A stretch of 64,000 nucleotides of DNA from an uncultured Acetatifactor sp. GTDB taxonomy: Bacteria > Bacillota > Clostridia > Lachnospirales > Lachnospiraceae. Numbering within the stretch: the stretch's first letter is position 1; every line of letters begins with the position of its first letter. The stretch is from the NCBI GenBank assembly GCA_910583845.1, contig CAJUAB010000002.1, positions 202,936-266,935 of the forward strand, written 5' to 3'. The notes under the pieces were generated by a model. That model made no database searches, was not told where the DNA came from, and saw nothing but the letters and a program-made list of their open reading frames with translations. Of the stretch, positions 48,322 through 57,674 are shown in pieces. The translations under genes and the position numbers were made by a program.

Positions 48322-49080
48322 ATGGCAGTCGGGATCGGGGAAGTAAAGGCACAGTTGCAGGCAGCTTGTGAAAATGAGCTGCCTGCTTTTGTAGCCCGAT
48401 ATGAGGGTGACTTAAGGAGCGGTGTGCGGAAATGCGTGGAGACAGCCAGAAAGCGGATGGAAGCCCTGGCGAAGGAGAGAGCGCGGACGGAGAAGCTGTG
48501 GGAGTATGAGCGCCGCTATGGCGGTTATTCCTGTATATGCGGTATCGATGAGGCGGGCAGAGGTCCGCTGGCGGGTCCGGTGGTGGCGGGAGCGGTCATA
48601 CTGCCTGCGGATTGTGACCTTTTATATATTAATGATTCCAAGCAACTGTCCGAAAAAAAGAGAGAGGAGCTTTACTCGGAGATTATGGAAAAGGCCTTGT
48701 GCTGCGGAGTCGGCTATGCCTCCCCGCAGCGGATTGACGAGATCAATATTTTACAGGCCACTTATGAGGCCATGCGGGAGGCCATCGGAAAACTTCATCC
48801 CCAGCCGGACCTGCTCCTCAACGATGCTGTGACGATTCCGGAGGTATCCATTCGGCAGGTGCCCATCATCAAGGGAGATGCCAAGAGCATTTCCATCGGC
48901 GCCGCCAGTATTGTCGCCAAGGTTACCAGGGACAGACTGATGCGTGAGTATGATCAGCTTTTCCCGGAATATGGGTTTGCCGGGAACAAGGGATATGGCA
49001 GTGAGGCCCATATCAAAGCGCTGAGAAAATATGGCCCCACCTCCATCCACCGGAAAAGTTTCATACATCATTTTATATGA
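48322..49080 (+). CDS. rnhB: Ribonuclease HII
   Basis: 252 residues from ATG 48322 (AAAGAGGAAAG upstream); GTG 48301 is possible. After a ~75-residue helical N-terminal extension typical of Bacillus-type RnhB, the catalytic domain starts at CGIDEAGRGPLAGPVVAGAV (Asp-Glu of DEAGRG). It continues with INDSKQLSEKKRE and GDAKSISIGAASIVAKVTRD, and ends in KYGPTSIHRKSF. It removes ribonucleotides from DNA and RNA-DNA hybrids. Confidence 0.97.
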   Translation: MAVGIGEVKAQLQAACENELPAFVARYEGDLRSGVRKCVETARKRMEALAKERARTEKLWEYERRYGGYSCICGIDEAGRGPLAGPVVAGAVILPADCDLLYINDSKQLSEKKREELYSEIMEKALCCGVGYASPQRIDEINILQATYEAMREAIGKLHPQPDLLLNDAVTIPEVSIRQVPIIKGDAKSISIGAASIVAKVTRDRLMREYDQLFPEYGFAGNKGYGSEAHIKALRKYGPTSIHRKSFIHHFI

Positions 49081-49119
49081 GAACACCGCAATTGAAGCGC
49101 ATAAGGAGAGGCTGTTACT

Positions 49120-50841
49120 ATGTGGATAATGGATTTGCTACAGGCGGGAAAACAGACAGACAACGCTCAGAACGCACAGAGCGCTCAGAGCGCGCAGACA
49201 ACGGGCGGACATCAGGCGGCCTCCGTGCTGCAGAAGGAAATCCGCGCGCTGACTCCCGGACAGATCCTCTCCGGACAGATATTGGAGAAAAACGGGGCGG
49301 AGTTAAAGCTGCTTGTGAACTTTCAGGGCACGGATCTGGAGCTTCAGGCCAGGCTGGAGCAGAATATGGCTTTGTCCATGAGCAGGAATATTCTGTTTCA
49401 GGTAAAAAACAACGGCAGCAGCCTGTCCTTAAGTCCTCTGTTTGAAAATATGGGTATGGAGGCCAATGCACAAAAGGCCGTGGAAATGGCTTCTCTGCCG
49501 GTAAATGATACCACCATGCAGCTGGCAGGACAGCTTATGCGGGAGGGAATGCCCGTCGACAGAGAGTCCCTTCAGAATTTTTACCATGAGGTGACCAGCT
49601 TCGCGGACGCGGAGATTATGGACATCATTGATCTGCACAAGCTGGGGCTGCCGGTCAATGCGGAGAATCTGGAGCAGATCAGCTCTTATAAAAATATGAC
49701 GCACCAGCTCATGGGGGGGATCAGTGACCTCTGCGCGCAGCTGCCGCAGCTTTTGCAGGATATGGCAGACCAGGGACTGGACCGGGAAATGGGTAAGCTC
49801 CTGGAGACGCTTCTGTCAGGAGAGAACGGCATTCCTGAGAACGGGGACGGTGAGCCCGGGGCATCCGTGCAGAAAACGGAGATACCCATCCTGCAAAGCG
49901 AAGCGGAAAGTCAGGATATACGTCCGGGCCAGATAAAGATTGTGATTGCGGAGGATGCCGGGGAGATCCTGCAGAATGTGGGGGATGGGAAAGGGGAGAT
50001 CCTGCGGACCGAAGGGAACGGGAAAAGCATTTTCTCACAGGAAGAGGTAAAGCAGCAGGGAGATGGGGTGGAGAATCAGCCGGGGCGGGAGATGCCGGAG
50101 AGAGCCGGAAAAGATCCGGTCCTGCAGGCAGTTCATGGGGAATCCTTCCATCTGCTGCGTCAAGTGGCGCGGGCCCTGTCGGAGGGAAGGCCTCTGCCTC
50201 TGAGGGAATTGGCCAGATCCGCGGAATTTCAGAAAGAGTTGCAGGAATATGTGAAGCAGGAACTGTCCCTGCGGCCTCAGGAGGCCAGCAGGGAAAAGCT
50301 GGGCGAGGTATATAGCCGACTGAGCAGACAGCTGGGCGCTCTGTCAGAGGCTTTGGGCAGCGCGGGACAGGAGGGCGGCGTCCTGGGCAGGACCGTTCAG
50401 AATCTGAACCAGAACCTGAATTTTTTGAATCAGCTGAATGACATGTACTCTTATGTACAGCTGCCTTTGAAAATGACGGATCAGGATACCCACGGTGAAT
50501 TGTATGTATATGCCAACCGGCAGAAAAAGGCGGTGCGGGAGGGCGAGGTCAGCGCCTTGCTTCATCTGGATATGGCAAATCTGGGGCCTATGGATATCTA
50601 TGTTCAGCTGAAAGACAATCAGGTGGGAACCCGGTTCTATCTGCCGGATGAGGAGATGCTGGATTTCATAGCGGAACATATCGACCTGCTGAACAGCAGA
50701 CTGGAGAAACGGGGATATCACATGAACTGCGCTTTTCAGACCAGAGAGATGCGGGAAGAAAACACGGTGATGCAGGAATTGCTGGAGGGACAGAGCAATC
50801 GGCCGATCAGTGCGGACTATTCATTTGACGCGTTCGCCTGA
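49120..50841 (+). CDS. FliK-like (flagellar hook-length control) protein
   Basis: 573 residues. ATG 49120 lies 39 bp after rnhB with AAGGAGAGGC upstream. An N-terminal Gln/Asn-rich stretch, a long variable middle and a C-terminal domain (about 440-560) with a Flg_hook-like pattern (SALLHLDMANLGPMDIYVQL, VGTRFYLPDEEMLDFIAEHI, LLNSRLEKRGYHM), corresponding to the export/length-control domain of FliK. B. subtilis has the similar ylqG in the same position, between rnhB and ylqH. Together with the next gene this supports a flagellar role. Sequence resemblance is low in the middle, so exact function is inferred. Confidence 0.7.
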   Translation: MWIMDLLQAGKQTDNAQNAQSAQSAQTTGGHQAASVLQKEIRALTPGQILSGQILEKNGAELKLLVNFQGTDLELQARLEQNMALSMSRNILFQVKNNGSSLSLSPLFENMGMEANAQKAVEMASLPVNDTTMQLAGQLMREGMPVDRESLQNFYHEVTSFADAEIMDIIDLHKLGLPVNAENLEQISSYKNMTHQLMGGISDLCAQLPQLLQDMADQGLDREMGKLLETLLSGENGIPENGDGEPGASVQKTEIPILQSEAESQDIRPGQIKIVIAEDAGEILQNVGDGKGEILRTEGNGKSIFSQEEVKQQGDGVENQPGREMPERAGKDPVLQAVHGESFHLLRQVARALSEGRPLPLRELARSAEFQKELQEYVKQELSLRPQEASREKLGEVYSRLSRQLGALSEALGSAGQEGGVLGRTVQNLNQNLNFLNQLNDMYSYVQLPLKMTDQDTHGELYVYANRQKKAVREGEVSALLHLDMANLGPMDIYVQLKDNQVGTRFYLPDEEMLDFIAEHIDLLNSRLEKRGYHMNCAFQTREMREENTVMQELLEGQSNRPISADYSFDAFA

Positions 50842-50882
50842 TCCTGAAACAAGATATGGAAAAGCTATGATAGGAGATGGAT

Positions 50883-51164
50883 ATGGCGGAAAAAAATAAG
50901 CCCAGGCAGGCCGTGGCCCTGGAGTACAATCCCCAGGAAGACGCGCCCAAGGTCATCGCCTCCGGCAGAGGGAAGCTGGCAGAGAGAATAATCGAGAGGG
51001 CACAGGAGAACGACGTTCCCATCCACCGGGACGACAAGCTGGCGGATACGCTGTCCAGGCTGGAGATCGGGGACATGATACCGCCGGAGCTGTATGAGGT
51101 GGTGGCGGAGATTCTGGTCTTTGTGGATTCCATGGATAAACTCAAAGGAAAGGTTGGAAGGTAA
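50883..51164 (+). CDS. FlhB C-terminal-domain-like protein (FlhX/YlqH, type III export switch family)
   Basis: 93 residues from ATG 50883, favoured over ATG 50877 because TAGGAG (50871-50876) then has a workable spacing. It is a stand-alone version of the cytoplasmic FlhB/EscU domain: AVALEYNPQEDAPKVIASGR, AERIIERAQENDVPIHRDDK, LADTLSRLEIGDMIPPELYE. The NPTH-type autocleavage site of real FlhB is replaced by NPQE, so self-cleavage is not expected. In B. subtilis ylqH sits at the same place after rnhB/ylqG. Likely supports flagellar export specificity. Confidence 0.88.
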   Translation: MAEKNKPRQAVALEYNPQEDAPKVIASGRGKLAERIIERAQENDVPIHRDDKLADTLSRLEIGDMIPPELYEVVAEILVFVDSMDKLKGKVGR

Positions 51165-51418
51165 ACTTCCAACTACCGATTACCGCAGTATCGCAGGCCC
51201 TGCCTGCGATATGCCCACAGAGGAAAGGTTGGAAGGTAATAGCCGATTGCGAAACCCTGTCCGCAAGTGACGAGGCTGGTCAATATATACAAAAACGGGC
51301 TCCAATGCAGTGGCAAGTCGCCCTTATTTTGTATATATTGCCCATCCTCTGTTTCCAGAAAGCGAGTTTTGCAATCACCTATTGGAAGGTAAGACTGGAA
51401 GGAGAAAGGTTGGAAATA
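51148..51418. repeat. Palindromic dispersed element with GGTTGGAAGG repeats
   Basis: Covers the gap 51165-51422. AAAGGTTGGAAG occurs three times (about 51148, 51224, 51406). Inside, CAATATATACAAAA (51281-51294) and TTTTGTATATATTG (51327-51340) form a perfect 14-bp inverted repeat. An outer pair GATTGCGAAAC (51245-51255) / GTTTTGCAATC (51366-51376) matches 10 of 11. Part of it recurs at 16327-16395. No coding capacity is supported. It looks like a small non-autonomous repeat, not a terminator. Confidence 0.65.
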
Positions 51419-51422
51419 AAAT

Positions 51423-51779
51423 ATGAACAAGCGTAAAGTGGGGGCAGACAAGGAAACGCTGGCCGCCGCTTTTCTGGAAAAACAGGGTGTGACCATATTG
51501 GAACGCAATTACCGCAACCGAAGCGGGGAAATTGATCTGATTGGCAGGGATGGAGAGTATCTGGTCTTCTGTGAGGTAAAATACAGGTATAACGCGGATA
51601 TGGGACATCCGGAGGAAGCGGTGGGATATGCCAAGCAGAGACAGATCTGCCGGGTGGCGGACTACTACCGCTGTGTGAAACACCTTTCCGCGCGGACGGC
51701 AGTCCGGTACGACGTAATCGCCATAGAAGGAGAACGGGTGCGTTGGGTAAAAAATGCTTTTCCTCATCACAGCCGATAG
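51423..51779 (+). CDS. YraN/UPF0102 family endonuclease-like protein
   Basis: 118 residues with ATG 51423. The typical Firmicutes YraN features are present: LAAAFLEKQGVTILERNYRN, RSGEIDLIGRDGEYLVFCEV (E...D...ExK catalytic pattern of the PD-(D/E)XK fold) and VGYAKQRQICRVADYY. The biological role is uncertain; the fold suggests binding or cleavage of Holliday-like or other DNA structures. It often lies after rnhB, as here. Confidence 0.93.
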   Translation: MNKRKVGADKETLAAAFLEKQGVTILERNYRNRSGEIDLIGRDGEYLVFCEVKYRYNADMGHPEEAVGYAKQRQICRVADYYRCVKHLSARTAVRYDVIAIEGERVRWVKNAFPHHSR

Positions 51780-51828
51780 TGGGGGATCTGGCTTCTGACC
51801 GGGCCATATCGGGAAAATGGAGGTATTC

Positions 51829-52734
51829 ATGGAAGAGATCATAAGAGCGGCAGGCCGGGAGCCGGTGATCCGGCAGGAAGAGGCGGGAGGGGTGGAATAC
51901 CTCACTTTTCCGATGCTCTCCGCGCGGCAGGGCATTATCCACGGGTTTTCTACCAGAAAGGGCGGTGTGAGCCGGGATATGTATGCCTCCATGAACCTGT
52001 CCTTTACCAGGGGGGACGAGGAGCAGAACGTGCGGGAAAATTTCCGGCGCATGGCGGCGGCGCTGGGCACGGATGTCCATCATATGGTATGCTCCTTTCA
52101 GACGCATACCACAAATATCCGCCGGGTCTATGGGGCGGACGGAGGCAGAGGGATTGTCCGGGAGAGAGGATATACGGATGTGGACGGCCTGGTGACGGAT
52201 GACAGGGGATTGTGTCTGGTATGTTTTTTTGCGGATTGTGTGCCTCTGTATTTTGTGGACAGTGAGCACGGGGCTATCGGACTGGCGCATTCCGGTTGGC
52301 GCGGGACGGTGGCAGGCATGGGCAGACATATGGTAGAGCGTATGGGACAGGAGTTCGGCACCAGGCCCTGGGATCTGACGGCGGCGGTGGGTCCTTCTAT
52401 CTGTATGGACTGTTATGAAGTCAGTGAAGAGGTGGCGGAACAGTTCAGACAGATGGAGGCTTCTGTTTTGGACAGCCGGAAAATATTGGAGGAGCTGCCC
52501 GCGCGGGGGATTTATCCCCGGAGACAGATTTTAAGTCCCGGGAAGGAAGCGGGAAAATACCAGCTGGATCTGTGGCTGGCCAATCTGCTGATCCTGCTGG
52601 CGGCGGGGATTCCCGCGTCCCGGATACAGGTGACGGATGTCTGCACCTGCTGCAACAGCGGTTATCTCTTTTCCCATCGGGCGACCCAGGGAAAGCGGGG
52701 CAACCTGGCGGCATTTCTGATGATGCGGGACTAG
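51829..52734 (+). CDS. pgeF: Multicopper/laccase-domain purine nucleosidase-like protein (PgeF/YfiH)
   Basis: 301 residues from ATG 51829, five bases after GGAGG. The family hallmarks are seen: HGFSTRKGGVSRDMYASMN, CSFQTHTTNIRRV (zinc-ligand His), CFFADCVPLYFVD (Cys), GLAHSGWRGTVAGM (His) and the late CTCCNSGYLFSHRATQGKRG. Proteins of this family act as zinc-dependent purine nucleoside phosphorylase/adenosine deaminase and in peptidoglycan editing; the gene name is by family. It follows yraN closely and precedes a mobile-looking repeat. Confidence 0.9.
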   Translation: MEEIIRAAGREPVIRQEEAGGVEYLTFPMLSARQGIIHGFSTRKGGVSRDMYASMNLSFTRGDEEQNVRENFRRMAAALGTDVHHMVCSFQTHTTNIRRVYGADGGRGIVRERGYTDVDGLVTDDRGLCLVCFFADCVPLYFVDSEHGAIGLAHSGWRGTVAGMGRHMVERMGQEFGTRPWDLTAAVGPSICMDCYEVSEEVAEQFRQMEASVLDSRKILEELPARGIYPRRQILSPGKEAGKYQLDLWLANLLILLAAGIPASRIQVTDVCTCCNSGYLFSHRATQGKRGNLAAFLMMRD

Positions 52735-52907
52735 CACTCCATCCGGACAGCAATCACACTTTCAGCGCCGCCTGTTTTGCCATCTGCCGCGTTGTCGTCA
52801 GTCAACGATGCCACCGCATCGCCTCCTTCCTCCGCCTTGCAGACTGACAAAATATTCGGCACTGTCAGTGCGATTACCGGCCGGATAGAGCGCTGGCACT
52901 CCATCCG
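52733..52907. repeat. MITE-like element with inverted ends and direct-repeat flanks
   Basis: GCACTCCATCCG occurs at 52733-52744 and 52896-52907, bordering a ~150-bp block whose ends are imperfect inverted repeats (52742-52769 versus 52857-52884, sharing a CCGG...AATC.CAC core). It fills the gap between PgeF and the response regulator. This layout looks like a small non-autonomous transposable element with a target duplication. No protein is encoded. Confidence 0.5.
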
Positions 52908-52926
52908 ACTCAAAAGGGAGGGCTGT

Positions 52927-53625
52927 ATGGCAAATATATTGGTGTGTGATGATGATCGGGAAATTGTGGAGGCCATTGATATCTATCTGCGCGAGGAGGG
53001 TTATCAGGTATATAAGGCTTACGATGGAGAGCAGGCGGTGGAGCTGCTTGCCAGGGAGCCGATCCATCTGCTGATCATGGATGTGATGATGCCCAGGATG
53101 GACGGAATGGCGGCCACCCTGAAAATCAGGGAGAGCAGCAGCATCCCCATCATTATTCTATCCGCCAAATCCGAGGACGCGGACAAAATTCTGGGGTTGA
53201 ATATCGGTGCGGACGACTATGTGACCAAGCCTTTTAATCCGCTGGAACTGGTGGCCAGAGTCAAGTCCAATCTTCGCCGTTACACTTCGCTGGGCAGTAT
53301 GGGGCAGGAGAGTACGCAGATCTATCAGGCGGGAGGACTTGTTATCAATGATGAAACAAAGAGCGTATCCGTGGATGGGGAGACGGTAAAACTGACTCCT
53401 ATTGAATACAATATCCTGCTGCTGCTTGTGAAAAATCAGGGCAGAGTTTTTTCCATCAATCAGATTTATGAGAATATATGGAACGAGGACGCCATAGGTG
53501 CCGACAATACTGTGGCAGTACATATCCGCCATATCCGTGAAAAGATTGAGATCAATCCCCGTGACCCCCGTTATCTGAAAGTGGTCTGGGGGGTGGGCTA
53601 TAAAATAGAGAAACAGGACCAGTGA
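52927..53625 (+). CDS. OmpR/PhoB-family response regulator
   Basis: 232 residues from ATG 52927 (AGGGAGGGCTGT upstream); the longer frame passes through the repeat element and is rejected. Receiver domain: acidic pocket VCDDDREIVEA, phosphorylated Asp in LIMDVMMPRMDG (about residue 52), and Lys in VTKPFNPLELVA. The C-terminal winged helix (LTPIEYNILLLLVKNQGRVF, AVHIRHIREKIEINP, VWGVGYK) binds DNA. Partner is the histidine kinase 21 bp downstream. Regulated genes are not indicated. Confidence 0.95.
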   Translation: MANILVCDDDREIVEAIDIYLREEGYQVYKAYDGEQAVELLAREPIHLLIMDVMMPRMDGMAATLKIRESSSIPIIILSAKSEDADKILGLNIGADDYVTKPFNPLELVARVKSNLRRYTSLGSMGQESTQIYQAGGLVINDETKSVSVDGETVKLTPIEYNILLLLVKNQGRVFSINQIYENIWNEDAIGADNTVAVHIRHIREKIEINPRDPRYLKVVWGVGYKIEKQDQ

Positions 53626-53646
53626 TTGTCATAAACAGGAGTATCA

Positions 53647-56391
53647 ATGAAAAAAAACAAAGTGGTGAGCCGGCTGGTGCTGCATGCGCTGCAACATCTT
53701 GCCGCCGTAGGCCTGGCGGTAATGCTGGGGATTATTGCCGTCAACTCCAATATAGTCGTGGATAATATGTACGGTGATTCGATCGGCTATCAGATCGGGC
53801 TTATGGATAACGCGGGAGAATTTGAGGATTCCCGCATATTTACCGATATATTCCGCAACGCGATCAACGATATAACCCGGCTGGCGGTAATCAAGGGACA
53901 GCTTGAGACCAACGGGCAGTTTGACGGCGCCAAGGTCATTGACGTGACCGATTTTGTGAACCGTGTTTCCCAGAAAAGCACCTGCCCTGTCCATGCCTGT
54001 TTCCAGTTGGATGAACTGATCCGCTGGGGAAAATACGGCCTGGAAGTTCAGACGGTAACTTTCCAGGGCAAATTTGACTTTATCGCATACTTTGGCTATG
54101 ACAGCATTTTTTCCAGCTATGGCTACGGAGATAATCTGGAGCAGTACGGTTTCTCAGAGGGAATGATCTCCAATATGATTGCCTGGGATATCAAAAACGA
54201 GATGGACAGGCAGGAGACCGACGATGATCAGGATGATGAGAGAACGATGACGGACTTCGACCTGATGGAGCAGGAGGAAGCATACAGATTTGTGAGGGAG
54301 TATGTGGAAAGCTGCTGGGGAATTGACTCTCTGTTCAACCGCATTACCACAGAGATGGCAATGCTGGGAAAGCAGGTGATGATTCTGGACCGGGGCGGGC
54401 AGGAGATCATCAGCATGGAGATGCTTGTGCCCAGATATGTAACCGTGACGGACCAGTCCATTGCGGCCTGCTGTACCAATTGGCCGGAGTACTGTATGCT
54501 GGAGGCCGATGTGATGGAGACTGTGAACACGCTGGCCTACAATTATACCCTGTATCAGAATCAAAACGATCTCTATGCCCAGGGGAAAACCAACCTGCAG
54601 TTTTTTATCAGCACCACCACCAGGGGCGGGCAGGAGTACTACACCAATATGGAAGAGACTTTTGCCGGGCATACAGACAGTGAAAAGACCGATTATTTTC
54701 ATGATCTCGGTAAATATGTGGTGTATTTTACGGACGCTATGCGTCTGGATTCCAACGCGGATATCACAGAGGACGAGATGTTTGACAATGTCAGCGATTA
54801 CGAGTATGCCTTTCCGGAGAATACCAAACTCTGGATCGGGGTAAACACCCATTTCCCGATTCAGCGGGATCAGTTTTATCTGGCCCGGGATACCTATAAC
54901 AATATCATTCCCCATATATGGCTGAAATTGATTCTATCCGGTGTTTTCATACTTCTCTGGCTCGGGATCGGGGGCTATATCACCTACACCACAGGCAAGG
55001 AGGAAGAGGAGGGAAAGACGGTTTCCCGGCTGTATCTCTTTGACAGACTGCCCACGGAGTTCGTTCTGGCGCTTTTACTCGCGGCGGGCTTTGGCCTGTG
55101 GCAGCTGTTTTGCCTGATCCACGGAAATGTATATGAGTCTGTTTTTTATCGCAGCAGTCGCGCCACCTTGCGGCAGCTGGCTACCGCAAAACAATATGTG
55201 CTGGCTATGATCGGCGGCTTTGGGCTGCTGGCCAGTCTGGCGGCCTGTCTGTTCTGGTACAGTCTGGTGAGAAGGCTGCAATGCGGAAACCTGTGGAAAA
55301 ACAGTATATTTTTCCAAATGGGCAGAGGAGCGGGCAAAGGCCTGAACCAGGTGCTGGAAAATCCCAGCGCGGTGATCAGAACTTTTATGCCATATAATAT
55401 TTTTCTGCTGACCAATTTTCTGTGCTTACTGGCCATGTATGAGCTTCGGGAGGACCCGCGCAGGCTGTTTCTGATTCCGCTGCTTTGTATCGTGCTTCTG
55501 GACATGGGCGTGGGAATCTATATTTTCCGCAGAAGCACGGAACGCGGGGAGATTATCAAAGGTATTTCCAGGATCAGAGAGGGGGACATCAATTATGTTC
55601 TGGACAGCGGGCGTCTGCATGGAGACAACAGGGAACTTGCGGTGTCTGTGAACAACATGGGGGACGGAATCCGCAAGGCGGTGGCCACCAGCATGAAGGA
55701 TGAGCGGATGCAGGCGGATCTGATCACCAATGTTTCCCATGATATCAGGACGCCGCTCACTTCCATTATCAACTATGTGGATCTGTTAAAGAGGGAGAAG
55801 ATTACCCAGGAACCGGCCAGCGGTTATATTGCGGTGCTGGACAGCAAAGCCCGACGGCTGAAACAGCTCACGGACGATCTGCTGGAGGCATCCCGCATTT
55901 CCTCAGGCAATATCACGCTGGATTACAGCAGACTGGATCTGACGGAACTGGTACGCCAGTCCCTGGGAGAATTTTCGGAAAAACTGGATGCCAGAAGACT
56001 CCAGGTCCTGATCACGGAACCCGGCGGACCGGCCTATGTCTACGCGGACAGCCGCCGCATGTGGCGAGTGGTTGAAAACCTGTTCAACAACATCTGCAAG
56101 TATGCCATGGCGGGAACCCGGGTCTATGTGGATCTGGAGAAGGCGGAGGGCATGATTACGGTATCCTTGAAAAATATCTCCGAGACATCCCTGAATTTCA
56201 GTCCGGATCAACTGACGGAGCGTTTTGTTCGGGGGGATGTATCCCGGAGCAGCGAAGGCAGCGGGCTGGGGCTGTCAATCGCCAAAAACCTGACGGAGCT
56301 GCAGAAAGGTGAATTTCAGATCGTATTGGACGGGGATCTGTTCAAGGTGATTCTGCGCTTCCGGGAATATCAGGAACCTGAAATTTCTTAA
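53647..56391 (+). CDS. Large membrane histidine kinase
   Basis: 914 residues; ATG 53647 with AACAGGAG upstream. One membrane span near 18-38, then an extracytoplasmic region of nearly 390 residues, and five further spans between about 432 and 625. A coiled/HAMP-like region follows, then HisKA with the phosphorylated His in TNVSHDIRTPLTSIINYVDL (about residue 697) and HATPase with ENLFNNICKYAM (N-box) and GSGLGLSIAKNLTE (G-box). The large ectodomain probably senses an outside signal. It forms a two-component system with the upstream regulator, and its stop overlaps the minus-strand prs stop by 4 bp. Confidence 0.93.
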   Translation: MKKNKVVSRLVLHALQHLAAVGLAVMLGIIAVNSNIVVDNMYGDSIGYQIGLMDNAGEFEDSRIFTDIFRNAINDITRLAVIKGQLETNGQFDGAKVIDVTDFVNRVSQKSTCPVHACFQLDELIRWGKYGLEVQTVTFQGKFDFIAYFGYDSIFSSYGYGDNLEQYGFSEGMISNMIAWDIKNEMDRQETDDDQDDERTMTDFDLMEQEEAYRFVREYVESCWGIDSLFNRITTEMAMLGKQVMILDRGGQEIISMEMLVPRYVTVTDQSIAACCTNWPEYCMLEADVMETVNTLAYNYTLYQNQNDLYAQGKTNLQFFISTTTRGGQEYYTNMEETFAGHTDSEKTDYFHDLGKYVVYFTDAMRLDSNADITEDEMFDNVSDYEYAFPENTKLWIGVNTHFPIQRDQFYLARDTYNNIIPHIWLKLILSGVFILLWLGIGGYITYTTGKEEEEGKTVSRLYLFDRLPTEFVLALLLAAGFGLWQLFCLIHGNVYESVFYRSSRATLRQLATAKQYVLAMIGGFGLLASLAACLFWYSLVRRLQCGNLWKNSIFFQMGRGAGKGLNQVLENPSAVIRTFMPYNIFLLTNFLCLLAMYELREDPRRLFLIPLLCIVLLDMGVGIYIFRRSTERGEIIKGISRIREGDINYVLDSGRLHGDNRELAVSVNNMGDGIRKAVATSMKDERMQADLITNVSHDIRTPLTSIINYVDLLKREKITQEPASGYIAVLDSKARRLKQLTDDLLEASRISSGNITLDYSRLDLTELVRQSLGEFSEKLDARRLQVLITEPGGPAYVYADSRRMWRVVENLFNNICKYAMAGTRVYVDLEKAEGMITVSLKNISETSLNFSPDQLTERFVRGDVSRSSEGSGLGLSIAKNLTELQKGEFQIVLDGDLFKVILRFREYQEPEIS

Positions 56392-57584
56392 TCATTCAGC
56401 TCGAAATTCCGGCGGCTGTTGTATGTCTCCACAATCTGATGAATTTTTTCCGTGGGGGCTGTGGCATTGCTGAGAGATACATCATGGTTCATAAAGTCGA
56501 TGATGGATGCCATGAATTTACTCATATCCGCCTCCACAAAATAGGGTCTGGCGTAGATTTCCGGCGGCAGGTAGGTCAGGTTGGTGGTAATCACCTTGTC
56601 AAAATGGCCCTGCTCATAAGCATGGTCAAACGCCTGCAGGCCGTCGGTAAACAGGCCGAAGGTGCAGCAGATATATACCCGCCGGGCATTCATCTGTTTC
56701 AGCTGTCGGGCCGTATCCAGCATACTGCCGCCGGAGGAAATCATATCGTCGATGATAATGATATCCTTGCCGTCAATATTATCCCCCAGAAATTCATGGG
56801 CTACAATGGGGTTTTTGCCGTTTTCGATGGTAGAGTAATCCCGGCGCTTGTAAAACATGCCCGTGTCTACCCCCAACACTGTGGCAAAGTAGATAGCCCG
56901 GTCCAGAGCTCCCTCATCCGGGCTTATGACCAGCAGATGCTCTTTGTCCACCAGCAGATCTTCCTCGGCGTTAAGAAGCGCCCGCAGAAACTGGTAAGGA
57001 GGCTGAAAGTTGTCAAAGCCGCTCAAGGGGGTGGAGTTCTGCACCCTGGGGTCGTGGGCGTCAAAGGTCACAAAATTGGCCACTCCCATATCCCGCAGCT
57101 CTTTCAGCGCATAGGCGCAGTCCAGAGATTCCCGCCCGTTTCGCTTGTGCTGTCTTCCCTCATACAAAAAGGGCATGATTACATTGACGCGGTGGGCTTT
57201 GCCGCCTATGGCGGATATGGTGCGTTTCAGATCCTGATAGTGGTCATCCGGGGACATGTGGTTGGTATAACCGTTCATCTCATAAGTGATACTGTGATTG
57301 CATACATCCACCAGAAGAAACAGATCCTTTCCGCGGATGGATTCATGGAAGATCCCCTTGGCCTCCCCGGTGCCAAAACGGGGACAGTCCGCAAGGGTAA
57401 GATAATTGTTCTCAATATAACCGTGAAAGGCGGGATCATTTTTTACTTTTTCATTGTTGATGCTGCGGCGGAATTCCACCAGATAATCATTGACTCTGCG
57501 GGCCATCCGTTCCGCGGAGGGCAGGGCGATCAGCTTAAGAGGCGCTACAGGCATTGCGTTTTCCAACTCTCGTAAATTGGGCAT
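56388..57584 (-). CDS. prs: Ribose-phosphate pyrophosphokinase (divergent, long form)
   Basis: 398 residues; ATG 57584 with TTGGAGGAAATCC upstream. Key features: FVTFDAHDPRVQNSTPLSGF (ATP/ribose-5-P region), VISPDEGALDRAIYFATVLG, and the PRPP loop DIIIIDDMISSGGSMLDTAR. Canonical bacterial Prs is about 315 residues with DDMIDTGGT; this one is about 80 residues longer with extra N-terminal and C-terminal helices. It makes PRPP from ribose-5-phosphate and ATP for nucleotide, His and Trp synthesis. The promoter at 57646-57674 supports single-gene expression. Confidence 0.88.
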   Translation of the reverse strand: MPNLRELENAMPVAPLKLIALPSAERMARRVNDYLVEFRRSINNEKVKNDPAFHGYIENNYLTLADCPRFGTGEAKGIFHESIRGKDLFLLVDVCNHSITYEMNGYTNHMSPDDHYQDLKRTISAIGGKAHRVNVIMPFLYEGRQHKRNGRESLDCAYALKELRDMGVANFVTFDAHDPRVQNSTPLSGFDNFQPPYQFLRALLNAEEDLLVDKEHLLVISPDEGALDRAIYFATVLGVDTGMFYKRRDYSTIENGKNPIVAHEFLGDNIDGKDIIIIDDMISSGGSMLDTARQLKQMNARRVYICCTFGLFTDGLQAFDHAYEQGHFDKVITTNLTYLPPEIYARPYFVEADMSKFMASIIDFMNHDVSLSNATAPTEKIHQIVETYNSRRNFELND

Positions 57585-57645
57585 CGGATTTCCTCCAAAA
57601 GTGTAGAAACTTTGTGTAAAAATAGAAAGGACTGTTCCATAAATA

Positions 57646-57674
57646 ATTTAACATCAAGGGTGTGGACACGTCAA
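57646..57674 (-). promoter_or_regulatory. Sigma-A promoter for prs
   Basis: On the minus strand TTGACG (57674-57669), 17 bp, TTAAAT (57651-57646). The 303-bp gap 57585-57887 otherwise holds no gene I can support; a plus-strand frame 57719-57850 of 43 codons has no clear ribosome site. Confidence 0.6.

Noticed and set aside
56439..57575. 378-codon plus-strand frame opposite prs
   Set aside because: Antisense shadow; the prs motifs are on the minus strand.
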